Positions 28,191 to 37,436 of a stretch of DNA of 60,777 bases are shown in pieces. Position 1 is the stretch's first letter. Each line of letters starts with the position of its first letter. The notes under the pieces were generated by a model, which was not told the DNA's origin, made no database searches, and worked only from the letters and a program-made list of their open reading frames with translations. The DNA is taken from contig JAQUWU010000031.1 of the NCBI GenBank assembly GCA_028692715.1, positions 1 through 60,777 on the forward strand, read 5' to 3'. This stretch comes from Paludibacter sp. (GTDB lineage Bacteria; Bacteroidota; Bacteroidia; Bacteroidales; Paludibacteraceae). Made by a program: the position numbers and the translations under genes.

Positions 28191-29090
28191 TTAGTCTTGT
28201 TTGTTTTTATAAAACGGATGACAATCCAACACGGTTTGTCGGAGATAATGAACATCCATATGTGTATAAAGTTCGGTTGTAGTAATAGATTCATGCCCAA
28301 GCAATTGTTGAATAGCCCTTAGGTTTGCACCATTTTCGAGTAAATGAGTGGCAAAGGAATGACGGAAGGTGTGAGGACTTACGTTTTTGCGAATTCCGGC
28401 CAACAGAGCCAATTCTTTTACAATTTTAAAAATCATATCACGTGTGAGTTTCGTGCCCCTTCGGTTTAAAAAAACGACATCTTCACTTCCTTTTTTAACA
28501 TCTAGCATATTCCTGTCAATTTTCCAAAGATTGATTTGTTTCAACGCTTGAGGGGAAAGCGGAACCAACCGTTGTTTACTCCCTTTTCCATCCACCAACA
28601 TATAGCCTTCGTCGAGATACATTTTGGAAAGTTGAAGATGAATCAATTCGGATACTCGCAAACCCGAACCGTACAATACTTCGATAATACATTTATTTCG
28701 TTGTCCTTCAGGTTTCGACAAATCAATGGCAGCTACAATTGCATCAATCTCGTTTAATGATAAAACTTCCGGTAAACGTAATCCAATTTTCGGACTTTCC
28801 AACAATAAAGTAGGGTCATTGTCCAACACATTTTTATAAATCAAAAAATGATAGAAGGATTTTATGCTCGATAAAATGCGGGCTTGAGATCGTGGATGTA
28901 TTCCTAACGTACTGATGTCAATAATAAAATCGCGCAGCACTTCGGTGGATGCTTTTTCAATTTCGGTATGAGAGTCATTCAAATAGCTCATCAGTTTTTG
29001 CAAATCACTCTCATAAGCCGCTATCGTGTTCTCCGATAAAGATTTCTCGAGTTTTAAGAAAAGATGATATTCATCTAAAATGGGTAACAT
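28191..29090 (-). CDS. xerD: Site-specific tyrosine recombinase, XerD type
   Basis: 299 residues: an N-terminal SAM-like core-binding domain (residues 1-90) and a catalytic domain with the expected Arg (GSGLRVSELIHL), His-x-x-Arg (HTFRHSFATHLL), His/Trp position (LGHESITTTELY) and the nucleophile Tyr in LYTH. Length and lack of accessory domains fit XerD/XerC, which resolve chromosome dimers, rather than a phage integrase. No attachment site or island boundary is evident beside it. The choice between XerC and XerD is not certain. Confidence 0.88.
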   Translation of the reverse strand: MLPILDEYHLFLKLEKSLSENTIAAYESDLQKLMSYLNDSHTEIEKASTEVLRDFIIDISTLGIHPRSQARILSSIKSFYHFLIYKNVLDNDPTLLLESPKIGLRLPEVLSLNEIDAIVAAIDLSKPEGQRNKCIIEVLYGSGLRVSELIHLQLSKMYLDEGYMLVDGKGSKQRLVPLSPQALKQINLWKIDRNMLDVKKGSEDVVFLNRRGTKLTRDMIFKIVKELALLAGIRKNVSPHTFRHSFATHLLENGANLRAIQQLLGHESITTTELYTHMDVHYLRQTVLDCHPFYKNKQD

Positions 29091-29181
29091 TCTTCTGTTT
29101 CAGATTTATAGATATATTGAATCAAAATATCAGTCTGCAAAGTTATTATTATTTACTTATTTTGACGAGTTTTGTCGGACA

Positions 29182-30054
29182 TTATTTTTTTTGATAAACA
29201 CGCACATAATCCACTTCGAATGTAATAGGAAAATTACTTTTTTCAGGATTTCCACCATTTTCGCCTAACGCAAGATTTAACAATAGATATTGAGGTTGTA
29301 GAAATGGATTTGTACCATCCGGATTCACCGTTTCGCTTAGCAAAGTTGTATTTAAAAGCAAATCATCAACATATAAATTGATGGAATCTTTTGTCCAATC
29401 CATTCGCCAGACATGGTATTTTTTCGTCCAGTTCTTATCAGATGCGGATAATTCATCCAGTGGTTTCACCGTCATGTCCCAATTCGCTTTCCAGCGTTGC
29501 AGTGTTCCATGAGCTACATTTGCCAGAATAGAAGGTACATCATTATATCGGTAAAATTCCAGCATATCAATTTCGCCACATGAAGGCCACTCATAATCCA
29601 CACCCAACAACCAAATAGCTGGCCACGCTCCCATTGCAGTATCTATTCTTGCCCTAATCTCAAACCGTCCAAACAACCATGACTTTTTATTACAGGTTGT
29701 GATACTCGAAGAAGTATAATTCACGATTTTGCGATTCTGTTTCCAACTATTGCTGTTCTCGTCAAAATTCGGATTTTGAAATTTAGTTTTTCTCCCTTCA
29801 ATCAACAATCTTCCGTCAATACAATTAGCATTATCGCTTTGATACCATTGTAATTCTTTGTTTCGTTTAAACCCGTTTTCAAAATTCCAAAAGGTAGTAT
29901 CCGGCTTACCAGTATAATTGAATTCTTCACTAAAAACCAAATTCATTCCGACTATTTTTTTAGGAGAATTTCTATCCGGTTTGTTCATGTTTAAATTTTG
30001 AGCGATTAGAAATGTTGGCGAAATTGCGATTATTACCAAAAATAGATACTTCAT
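29182..30054 (-). CDS. Secreted glycoside hydrolase family 16
   Basis: 290 residues with a signal peptide (residues 1-18, ending LIAQ) and one GH16 jelly-roll domain. The beta-bulge active site GEIDMLEF gives Glu161 (nucleophile), Asp163 and Glu166 (acid/base), the ExDxxE variant shared by laminarinases and related beta-glucanases. WPAIWLLG and the final FEVDYVRVYQ strand are typical. It probably acts on beta-1,3- or mixed-linked glucans outside the cytoplasm. There is no adjacent SusCD pair, so it stands alone. Substrate specificity is not readable here. Confidence 0.9.
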   Translation of the reverse strand: MKYLFLVIIAISPTFLIAQNLNMNKPDRNSPKKIVGMNLVFSEEFNYTGKPDTTFWNFENGFKRNKELQWYQSDNANCIDGRLLIEGRKTKFQNPNFDENSNSWKQNRKIVNYTSSSITTCNKKSWLFGRFEIRARIDTAMGAWPAIWLLGVDYEWPSCGEIDMLEFYRYNDVPSILANVAHGTLQRWKANWDMTVKPLDELSASDKNWTKKYHVWRMDWTKDSINLYVDDLLLNTTLLSETVNPDGTNPFLQPQYLLLNLALGENGGNPEKSNFPITFEVDYVRVYQKK

Positions 30055-30094
30055 AAGTTCACTTTTTTTAAAAATTATTTTTGAATAAATATTC

Positions 30095-30102
30095 TATCTT
30101 TG
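30095..30102 (+). promoter_or_regulatory. -7 box (TATCTTTG) of the S1/P1 nuclease gene
   Basis: Perfect TAnnTTTG, 58 bp before the ATG. Confidence 0.5.
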
Positions 30103-30160
30103 TAAACTTAAATAAAAAGATATTTAATTTAAAATAAAAAACAAATATAGAAATATAATC

Positions 30161-30937
30161 ATGAAATACAATAAGTTTATTCTAGCCATTACTTTTTTAT
30201 TAATAAGCTTCTCTCTATTAGCTTATGATGCAGTAGGTCACAGAACCGTTGCAGATATTGCATACAATAACTTAACCTTAAAAGCAAAAAAACAACTTGA
30301 CAATATTCTTGGAAAGCATGGAATTATTTATGCTTCAACCTGGGCAGACGAAGTACGAAGCGATAAAAAATATGTATACAGTTATCAGTGGCATTACCAA
30401 AACCTGAAGGATAATATGAGTGAAAAGGACATCAAAATGTTGTTGGCGAATCCAAAAGCAGAAGGTGAACATTTATTTTATGCACTTGATTCACTGAGAG
30501 GTGAACTTAAAAAAGACAGAAAAAACGTAGAAGCCCTTAAGTTTTTGATTCATTTTGTTGGCGATTTACATCAACCGATGCACTTGGGTAGATTGTCGGA
30601 TTTGGGTGGCAATAAAGTAGAAACAAAGTGGTTCGGAAAAACGATTAATATACATTCCTTGTGGGATAGTTATTTGATTGAATTTAACAAAATGTCATAT
30701 TCTGAATATAGCAGATATTTACAGGACAAATACGAACCGAACAAAAAAGAGTATAAAAAATACAGTATCTTACAATCGGTAGAAGCCGGATACAAAATCA
30801 GAAACCAGATTTATAATTATGATACTTCTGATACTAACAATTATCATTATGTGTATTTTTTCTCGGACAAGCTGGACGAAATGTTATACAGAGGTGGAAT
30901 GCAATTATCCAATATGCTGAATGAAATATACAAATAA
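30161..30937 (+). CDS. S1/P1-type zinc nuclease
   Basis: 258 residues, secreted. It is a single-strand nuclease/3'-nucleotidase with a trinuclear zinc centre. The signal peptide ends at Ala21. Ligand segments are visible: GH at residues 26-27, STWADEVRS, the HFVGDLHQPMHLG helix with its His-Asp-His-His set, and IHSLWDSYL. The mature N-terminal residue, normally Trp and itself a zinc ligand through its backbone, is predicted to be Tyr22 here. Backbone ligation could be retained. It may serve phosphate or nucleoside scavenging, in line with the salvage genes nearby. Confidence 0.9.
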   Translation: MKYNKFILAITFLLISFSLLAYDAVGHRTVADIAYNNLTLKAKKQLDNILGKHGIIYASTWADEVRSDKKYVYSYQWHYQNLKDNMSEKDIKMLLANPKAEGEHLFYALDSLRGELKKDRKNVEALKFLIHFVGDLHQPMHLGRLSDLGGNKVETKWFGKTINIHSLWDSYLIEFNKMSYSEYSRYLQDKYEPNKKEYKKYSILQSVEAGYKIRNQIYNYDTSDTNNYHYVYFFSDKLDEMLYRGGMQLSNMLNEIYK

Positions 30938-31301
30938 TTTTCAAAGAATCAAGAGACTGACTCTTCTTTTCATTTAGCATAATTTTATAGCAATTCAATA
31001 GTATTGTAATTCCCTATATTCACAATTAACCATTGAAAAGGCTGTGAAAATCAATCATACCTGTTTAAATTATATGCGACATTTTAATGGTTAAACCAAT
31101 TCGTCTTAGTGCTTAGAACAAAAATAATCATATTGTAACTTTATACATGTAAAACGAAGGATAATATCCAAAAGATTTTCAAGCGTTGAATATTGGCTTG
31201 ATTTAAACAAACAGTACTTAGATGATAAAATGATTTATATTTCAAAAACTACCTAACAGATTTTAAAACCTATTAAGTATATACTATTGGTAGCGTAGTT
31301 T
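30938..31301. other. Intergenic spacer without a recognisable gene
   Basis: 364 bp between the convergent nuclease and AraC genes. A weak AAGAG/CTCTT stem followed by CTTTTC (about 30951-30971) could be a terminator. Nothing else is supported. Confidence 0.4.
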
Positions 31302-32192
31302 TCATCCTTTCTTCTTACTCTTGTATGCGCTGGCTGAAATTCCCATCGTTTTAGTGAATATTCTACTAAAATAATAGGGATCCTCAAATCCAATTTTCAA
31401 GGCTATTTGATTTATTTTCATATCAGTAAAATCTAAAAAATGACAAGCCTGCTGAATTTTAAGTTGTGTAAAATAACTTAAGGGTGAAAAACCGGTTTTT
31501 TTCTGAAATAGAGTTGAAAAGTGTGAAGCCGAAAAACCTACGAATGTAGAAATCTCCTTGAGAGTTAATGTCTTTTGTATATTTTCACGCATATAGTGAA
31601 TTGCCTGATCTGTAATATCACTTAAATTATTACTTCCAGAGATGTTTTCGCGATACTCTCCTAAAAATTTGAATGAACCGAGAAAATAAAAAAGACTGAC
31701 AATACTATACTCCAAGTTATTCTTACTATATCCATTCTTCAACGATGCAAATATTTCCTCGAATAAATGCAATCTTTCTTCTATTCTTGAATCTCTTTGA
31801 GGACTTACTGCAATTGATTTATCTAATCCTTCAGAGAAAAAGCCTGCTTTTTCTCCATCAAAATGAAGCCAATAAATAGTCCATGGATTTTTTGGATTAC
31901 ATCCGTATGCATGCGCTTTACCTTTAGGAAGGATGAAAAAATGATCCTGTTCAATTTTTTGTTTTAATCCATTTAGCTCGTACCATCCTTCACCTCCGAT
32001 ACAATAAATTAAAATGTATTGTAATGCTTCTTCACTTGTTCTTTTTCTGAAATGAAAACAGGCTTTTGGATAATATCCAATATCAGTGATATGCAATAAA
32101 CAACCTAAAGCATCATTTTTTAATTCTTCAATGATGGGAGTAGGCAATATAATTGCCCTTTCACCTAAAAAGCCACTTTGTAATTTAGCCAT
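31302..32192 (-). CDS. AraC-family transcriptional regulator
   Basis: 296 residues from ATG 32192; an upstream ATG adds 10 residues. An N-terminal AraC-type cupin (about residues 20-165, with HFRKRTSEEALQYILIYCIG and ILPKGKAHAYG) is followed by the two-helix-turn-helix DNA-binding domain, residues about 200-293, with ISTFVGFSASHFSTLFQKKT and IALKIGFEDPYYFSRIFTK. It is divergent from a sugar transporter and a DUF5107 protein and is probably their sugar-responsive activator. Divergent placement and the cupin are the usual signs of this arrangement. Confidence 0.9.
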   Translation of the reverse strand: MAKLQSGFLGERAIILPTPIIEELKNDALGCLLHITDIGYYPKACFHFRKRTSEEALQYILIYCIGGEGWYELNGLKQKIEQDHFFILPKGKAHAYGCNPKNPWTIYWLHFDGEKAGFFSEGLDKSIAVSPQRDSRIEERLHLFEEIFASLKNGYSKNNLEYSIVSLFYFLGSFKFLGEYRENISGSNNLSDITDQAIHYMRENIQKTLTLKEISTFVGFSASHFSTLFQKKTGFSPLSYFTQLKIQQACHFLDFTDMKINQIALKIGFEDPYYFSRIFTKTMGISASAYKSKKKG

Positions 32193-32254
32193 ATTCAGTA
32201 AATTAGTTTTAGTATTGTTCAAATATAATATAAAATCATTATTAGATTATATTT

Positions 32255-32283
32255 TCGTAATATTATCCATTAAAATAATACGA
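32255..32283. promoter_or_regulatory. Imperfect inverted repeat in the araC/MFS divergent spacer
   Basis: TCGTAATATT faces AATAATACGA (9 of 10 paired) between the divergent regulator and transporter genes, a reasonable place for an AraC-type binding site. AT-richness makes chance likely. Confidence 0.3.
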
Positions 32284-32359
32284 TTTTCTATTATAGATGT
32301 TGAAAAAAACCAGTTTCTTTGTATTATTATAAACGGCTTAAATAATCAACCTTTTTTTA

Positions 32360-33739
32360 ATGAAAAAATTCAATAAAACTTACATTCTGGGAATTTCTAT
32401 GGTTTCGGCTATGGGAGGTCTGCTTTTTGGATATGATTGGGTGGTGATAGGAGGTGCAAAGCCTTTTTATGAACGTTTTTTTGATATTACTTCGATGCCA
32501 AATCTTCAAGCATGGGCTATGAGTTCTGCTTTGATAGGATGTATTATTGGTGCAGTTATTTCAGGGGTTATAAGCGATAAATTAGGAAGAAAAAAGCCTT
32601 TATTGTTGTCAGCTTTTTTATTTACAATTTCTGCATTGGGTACCGGATTGAGTAACAGTTATGATTTATTTATTATATTTAGAATTATAGGAGGTATAGG
32701 CATCGGACTGGCATCGGCACTTTCACCTATGTACATTGCCGAGGTTTCCCCATCTCAATTCAGAGGTCGATTTGTTTCATTAAATCAAATGACAATTGTA
32801 ATAGGAATTCTGTCAGCACAAATTATCAATATGATTATTGCTGAAAAAGTTCCAGAACAAGCAACTAATGAATTAATTTGTGCTTCGTGGAACGGACAAA
32901 TAGGTTGGCGTTGGATGTTTTGGGCAGAGATTGTTCCGGCAGTAGCTTTTTTTATTTTAGTCTTTTTGGTTCCGGAAAGTCCTCGTTGGTTAATAAAAGC
33001 AGGAAAAGCTGAAAGGGCTTATCCGACCCTGAAGAAAATTGGTGGTGAACTTTATGCTAAAGAGGAAATGGCAAATATTCAGGAGACTTTAATTGTCGAT
33101 ACCGAGAAAGTCAACTTCAAGACATTGCTACATCCAAAATTCAGGATTGTACTAACCCTTGGCATAGTATTGGCCGTATTCCAACAATGGTGTGGCATCA
33201 ACATTGTATTTAATTATGCTGAAGAGATTTTCACTGCTGCCGGTTATGGAGTGAGCGATACATTGTTCAATATTGTAATTACCGGAAGTGTAAATCTTAT
33301 TTTTACACTTGTTGCCATGTTTACTGTGGACAAATGGGGACGAAAAAAACTGATGCTATTTGGTTCTATTGGCCTGGCTATAACCTATATTCTTCTGGGC
33401 AGTGCCTTTTACTTCCAGTTAAAAGGAATTGCAGTTCTTTCGTTAGTTGTCGTTGCTATAGGCATTTACGCTATGTCATTGGCACCAATCACATGGGTTA
33501 TTCTTTCTGAAATCTTTCCGAACCGAATACGTGGAGCAGCTATGGCTTTAGCAACATTTGCTTTATGGATTGCGAGTTTTATTCTCACATATACTTTTCC
33601 GTTACTCAATAAATCATTTGGTGCTGCCGGAACTTTTTGGGTATATGCTGGAATTTGCTTGCTAGGATTTATATTTATTTTGAGAAAATTACCTGAAACA
33701 AAAGGAAAAACACTGGAAGAAATTGAGAAAATAATTTAA
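32360..33739 (+). CDS. Sugar porter, major facilitator superfamily
   Basis: 459 residues with twelve predicted membrane segments, in the XylE/AraE/GLUT sugar porter family. Signature motifs: DKLGRKKPLLLSA after helix 2, PMYIAEVSPSQFRGRFVSLN, PESPRWLI at the central loop, FQQWCGINIVFNYA, and PETKGKTLEEIE at the C-terminus. It probably imports a monosaccharide by proton symport. It is followed 52 bp later by the DUF5107-TPR gene and preceded by a divergent AraC regulator, forming a small carbohydrate locus. The sugar is unknown. Confidence 0.93.
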   Translation: MKKFNKTYILGISMVSAMGGLLFGYDWVVIGGAKPFYERFFDITSMPNLQAWAMSSALIGCIIGAVISGVISDKLGRKKPLLLSAFLFTISALGTGLSNSYDLFIIFRIIGGIGIGLASALSPMYIAEVSPSQFRGRFVSLNQMTIVIGILSAQIINMIIAEKVPEQATNELICASWNGQIGWRWMFWAEIVPAVAFFILVFLVPESPRWLIKAGKAERAYPTLKKIGGELYAKEEMANIQETLIVDTEKVNFKTLLHPKFRIVLTLGIVLAVFQQWCGINIVFNYAEEIFTAAGYGVSDTLFNIVITGSVNLIFTLVAMFTVDKWGRKKLMLFGSIGLAITYILLGSAFYFQLKGIAVLSLVVVAIGIYAMSLAPITWVILSEIFPNRIRGAAMALATFALWIASFILTYTFPLLNKSFGAAGTFWVYAGICLLGFIFILRKLPETKGKTLEEIEKII

Positions 33740-33791
33740 TAAGAGATTTTTTAGAATTTGGTGGTATAGGAAAGATATTCAATTATATAGC

Positions 33792-36700
33792 ATGAAAGAA
33801 ATTGTAAAAGCCTGGCAGGAAGATGTAATTATCCCGACCTATGAAATTGGCAAAGCAGAAAAGAACCCTATTTTTTTAGAGAAACGTGTTTATCAGGGAA
33901 GTAGTGGTGTGGTGTATCCATACCCGGTGGTGGAAAATATTGAAGATGAAAAACATGATAAGGTTTACAAGGCTGTTTATATCGAAAACGAGTATATAAA
34001 AGTGATGATTTTGCCTGAATTGGGTGGCCGTGTGCAAATGGCTTTCGATAAAATTAAACAACGCCATTTCATTTATTATAATCAGGTAATAAAACCGGCT
34101 TTGGTTGGACTTACAGGTCCATGGATATCTGGTGGAATTGAGTTTAACTGGCCACAACATCACCGGCCAAGCACATTTTTACCTGTTGACTATACGATTG
34201 AAAATAATGCCGATGGCAGCGTAACGGTTTGGGTAAGCGAAAACGAAAAAATGTTCCATCAAAAAGGCATGGCAGGTTTTACTTTGCATCCAGGAAAAGC
34301 GTATCTAGAAATAAAAGGAAAGCTTTATAATCCAACTCCAATACCACAAACATTTCTATGGTGGGCAAATCCGGCAGTGGCAGTTAATGACTTTTATCAA
34401 TCGGTTTTTCCGCCTGATGTGCATGCTGTTTTTGACCATGGGAAACGTGATGTAACTACATTCCCAATAGCTACAGGTACCTATTATAAAATTGATTATT
34501 CAGCCGGAGTTGATATTTCGAACTATAAAAACATACCTGTACCAACATCGTATATGGCTATCAATTCGGAGTTTAACTTTGTGGGTGGATACGAAAATGA
34601 TACACAAGCCGGTGTGCTTCATGTAGCAAATCATCATGTTTCTCCGGGTAAAAAACAATGGACATGGGGACATGGCGATTTTGGCAAGGCATGGGATAGA
34701 AACCTCACCGACGAAGATGGTCCTTATATCGAATTAATGGCGGGAGTATATACCGATAATCAACCCGATTTTACCTGGCTGAATCCATACGAAGAAAAAT
34801 CATTCACTCAATATTTTTTACCGTATCGAGAGCTGGGTGTTGTGAAAAATGCATCTAAGGATGTATTGTTGAATATGGATAAAGTTGGCGGGGATGTTGT
34901 TGTTAAAATATTTGTCACATCATTACAAAAAAACATAAAAATACAACTCAACCAGAAAGAAAAAAATACCTCACTAATAGATGAAGTGATTGATTTATCA
35001 CCAGAATCAGTTTATGTAAAAGAAATAACTGTTGGTGAAATTGCGTTATCAGAATTGAGTTTGGTAGTTTATGCTGAAAATAAACGTGAACTGCTTGCAA
35101 TACGAACTGATAATCAGAAACGTCCTGTAGCAGAACCTGCAAAAGCAGCTTTAACTCCCGAAGACATACAGACCTGTGAACAATTGTATCTTACCGGATT
35201 GCATTTGGAACAATACAGACATGCCACCTATAATGCTACCGATTATTATTTAGAAGCATTAAAACGTGATTCCAGTGATGTGAGAAACAATAATGCTATG
35301 GGATTGTGGTTGCTTCGAAGAGGTAAATTTGCGGAGGCAGAAAAATATTTCAGAGCAGCCGTAAAAACTCAGTTGCAACGGAATCCCAATCCATATGATG
35401 GTGAACCTCATTATAACTTAGGTTTATCCCTACAATTTCAAGGTAGAAATAAAGAAGCTTATGATGCATTTTACAAATCGTGCTGGAATGCCGCTATGCA
35501 GGATGCAGGGTATTTTGGTTGTGCACAAATATCGTGTGTCAACGGAAACTGGAAGGATGCTCTTTATGAAATTGACAAATCGCTGATTCGTAACTGGCAC
35601 AACCACAAGGGACGTGTACTTAAAACGACTATTTTGCGGAGACTTGGACGCACGGATGAAGCTCTGAACTTGATTGAAGATTCATTGAAAATAGATTTGT
35701 TCAATTTTGGATGTCGATTTGAGAAATTCATCATCACGGGAAAAACTGAAGTATTGAGTGAAATGAATCAAATTATGCACGGTGAAATTCATAATTATGA
35801 AACAGTTGCATTGGATTATATTGCTGCCGGAATGTACGATGAAGCTGTTCGGCTTTTAAATGAAGGAGTAAAAGTTTGCCCTACAAATCCTATGACCTAT
35901 TATTATATGGGATGGGCATTGGAATTAGCCAATAAAGAGTCAAAAGCTATTTTTGAAAAAGCTGCGGGACATTCTCCTGAATGTTGTTTCCCAAATCGTC
36001 CGGAAGCAATTTTAGCATTGGAATGTGCACAAAAGATAAATTTAAATGACTCGAAAGCACCTTATTATCTTGGAAATTTATGGTACGATAAAAGACAATA
36101 CGCTGAAGCAATTGCATGTTGGGAAAAATCTGCTAAGATGGACAATAATTTTCCAACGGTATTACGTAATCTTGCCTTAGCATATTTCAACAAACAAAAG
36201 CAGGAAGTAAAAGCAGTAGAAATACTTGAAAAAGCTTTTGCGTTAGATTCTACTGATTCCCGTATTTTAATGGAACTTGAACAATTGTACAAGCGCATTT
36301 GTCGTCCACATGCATCTCGAATGGCATTTTTAGATAAATATTTTGATTTGGTTTTAAAACGGGATGATGTATATCTTGAATATGTAACACTCTGTAATCA
36401 AACCGGAAAATACAGTAAAGCCATTGAGATGATTGATAATCATATTTTTCATCCATGGGAAGGTGGTGAAGGAAAGGTTCCGGCTCAATACCAGATTGCC
36501 CGTGTAGAACTGGCAAAAAAATATCTGGCAGATAAGAAGCCTCAGCAGGCTATTCATTTATTAGAAGAATGTCTCGAATACCCTCATAATCTAGGTGAAG
36601 GCAAACTTTTTGGTGCTCAGGAGAATGATTTCAATTACTGGTTAGGATGTGCATACGAAGACCTTGGTAATAGGAGAAAAGCCAAAGAATATTGGGAACT

Positions 36701-37091
36701 AGCCAAAGACGGCAAAACAGAACCCGCTGCTGCAATTTTTTATAATGACCAAAAACCCGATAAAATTTTCTATCAGGGATTAGCTTTGCTTAAACTGAAA
36801 CGAAAAATTGAGGCCAATTCTCGATTTGAAAATTTGATTGCATTTGGAGAAAAACATTTAGATGAACAAATTAAACTTGATTATTTTGCTGTTTCGTTGC
36901 CCGATTTGCTGATTTGGGATGATGACCTGACTTTCCGGAATAAAATCCATTGCCATTATATGTTAGGGTTAGGATATTTAGGATTGAATGATTACGAAAA
37001 AGCAGAATTATATTTAACCAAAGCAGCAGAAATGGACATCAATCATCAAGGTGTTCAAGCACATAAATCAATGATAAATCCATTGAAATAA
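33792..37091 (+). CDS. DUF5107 domain protein with C-terminal TPR array
   Basis: 1099 residues, no signal peptide, so probably cytoplasmic. Residues about 30-345 form the DUF5107 domain, a beta-sandwich of the galactose-mutarotase-like type (LPELGGRVQMAFDKIKQRHF, GGIEFNWPQHHRP, WWANPAVAVND). Residues about 455-1095 are helical repeats of the TPR type (for example YYMGWALELANKESKAIFEK, APYYLGNLWYDKRQYAEAIA). The domain combination is known in bacteria but its chemistry is not established; proximity to a sugar porter and an AraC regulator suggests handling of a specific imported sugar or glycoside. A catalytic role is only an inference from the fold and the ordered His/Trp/Glu residues. Confidence 0.85.
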   Translation: MKEIVKAWQEDVIIPTYEIGKAEKNPIFLEKRVYQGSSGVVYPYPVVENIEDEKHDKVYKAVYIENEYIKVMILPELGGRVQMAFDKIKQRHFIYYNQVIKPALVGLTGPWISGGIEFNWPQHHRPSTFLPVDYTIENNADGSVTVWVSENEKMFHQKGMAGFTLHPGKAYLEIKGKLYNPTPIPQTFLWWANPAVAVNDFYQSVFPPDVHAVFDHGKRDVTTFPIATGTYYKIDYSAGVDISNYKNIPVPTSYMAINSEFNFVGGYENDTQAGVLHVANHHVSPGKKQWTWGHGDFGKAWDRNLTDEDGPYIELMAGVYTDNQPDFTWLNPYEEKSFTQYFLPYRELGVVKNASKDVLLNMDKVGGDVVVKIFVTSLQKNIKIQLNQKEKNTSLIDEVIDLSPESVYVKEITVGEIALSELSLVVYAENKRELLAIRTDNQKRPVAEPAKAALTPEDIQTCEQLYLTGLHLEQYRHATYNATDYYLEALKRDSSDVRNNNAMGLWLLRRGKFAEAEKYFRAAVKTQLQRNPNPYDGEPHYNLGLSLQFQGRNKEAYDAFYKSCWNAAMQDAGYFGCAQISCVNGNWKDALYEIDKSLIRNWHNHKGRVLKTTILRRLGRTDEALNLIEDSLKIDLFNFGCRFEKFIITGKTEVLSEMNQIMHGEIHNYETVALDYIAAGMYDEAVRLLNEGVKVCPTNPMTYYYMGWALELANKESKAIFEKAAGHSPECCFPNRPEAILALECAQKINLNDSKAPYYLGNLWYDKRQYAEAIACWEKSAKMDNNFPTVLRNLALAYFNKQKQEVKAVEILEKAFALDSTDSRILMELEQLYKRICRPHASRMAFLDKYFDLVLKRDDVYLEYVTLCNQTGKYSKAIEMIDNHIFHPWEGGEGKVPAQYQIARVELAKKYLADKKPQQAIHLLEECLEYPHNLGEGKLFGAQENDFNYWLGCAYEDLGNRRKAKEYWELAKDGKTEPAAAIFYNDQKPDKIFYQGLALLKLKRKIEANSRFENLIAFGEKHLDEQIKLDYFAVSLPDLLIWDDDLTFRNKIHCHYMLGLGYLGLNDYEKAELYLTKAAEMDINHQGVQAHKSMINPLK

Positions 37092-37366
37092 AACGAATGA
37101 ACAAGAATAATAAAATGTTATAAAAAATAAATAAATTTTTCTGAACGCAAAGGTATTATGTTTGCATACTTAGCGTTAGAGTGTTTCTTAGCTGCCTACT
37201 ACAGATAGTTTCAAAATACGACAATATTTTTTTCACATCACCTCATTAAGTATTTTATAATATTGATTGATATGTTTTCTTATACCTCGGGATTGTTGAT
37301 TTTATCAAAAACATTTCATTATTTATTACAGACTTCTTAACTTTTTTATTTCCCAAAAAATTCATC
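37092..37366. other. Intergenic spacer with degenerate repeat remnants
   Basis: 275 bp, AT-rich. ATGTTATAAAAAATAAAT followed by CTGAACGCAAAGG recalls the family B repeats but lacks a clear partner arm. No gene is seen. The promoter of the next gene begins directly after. Confidence 0.35.
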
Positions 37367-37374
37367 TATCTTTG
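37367..37374 (+). promoter_or_regulatory. -7 box (TATCTTTG) of the queuosine-precursor transporter
   Basis: Perfect TAnnTTTG. A start site about 7 bases downstream would give a leader of roughly 55 nt, just enough for the hairpin and pseudoknot at 37382-37436. Confidence 0.6.
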
Positions 37375-37381
37375 CGGTCGA

Positions 37382-37436
37382 TTTTTGCACGATGCAAAAA
37401 CGTGTGCTTGAATACCACGTCAAAAAAACAAGAAAA
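37382..37436 (+). promoter_or_regulatory. Candidate preQ1-I riboswitch
   Basis: P1 is ACGTG (37400-37404) with CACGT (37416-37420). Loop TGCTTGAATAC (37405-37415) contains CTTG, which pairs with CAAG (37429-37432) across the A-rich segment CAAAAAAA to form an H-type pseudoknot. This reproduces the class I preQ1 fold. The first loop base is U, the last is C, and the base before P2' is A, which correspond to U6, C15 and A29 that contact preQ1 in the Thermoanaerobacter aptamer. The ATG begins four bases after P2', so ligand binding would hide the start. A TTTTTGCA/TGCAAAAA hairpin (37382-37400) precedes it. The downstream gene is a queuosine-precursor transporter. Confidence 0.72.

Noticed and set aside
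28191-29090. Tyrosine recombinase as an island integrase
   Set aside because: Length and lack of accessory domain fit XerC/D, and there is no tRNA or direct repeat beside it.
37392-37436. Upstream in-frame ATG as start of the queuosine-precursor transporter
   Set aside because: It lies in the loop of a leader hairpin and inside the candidate riboswitch; the extra residues are not membrane-protein-like and the second ATG gives the normal N-terminus.
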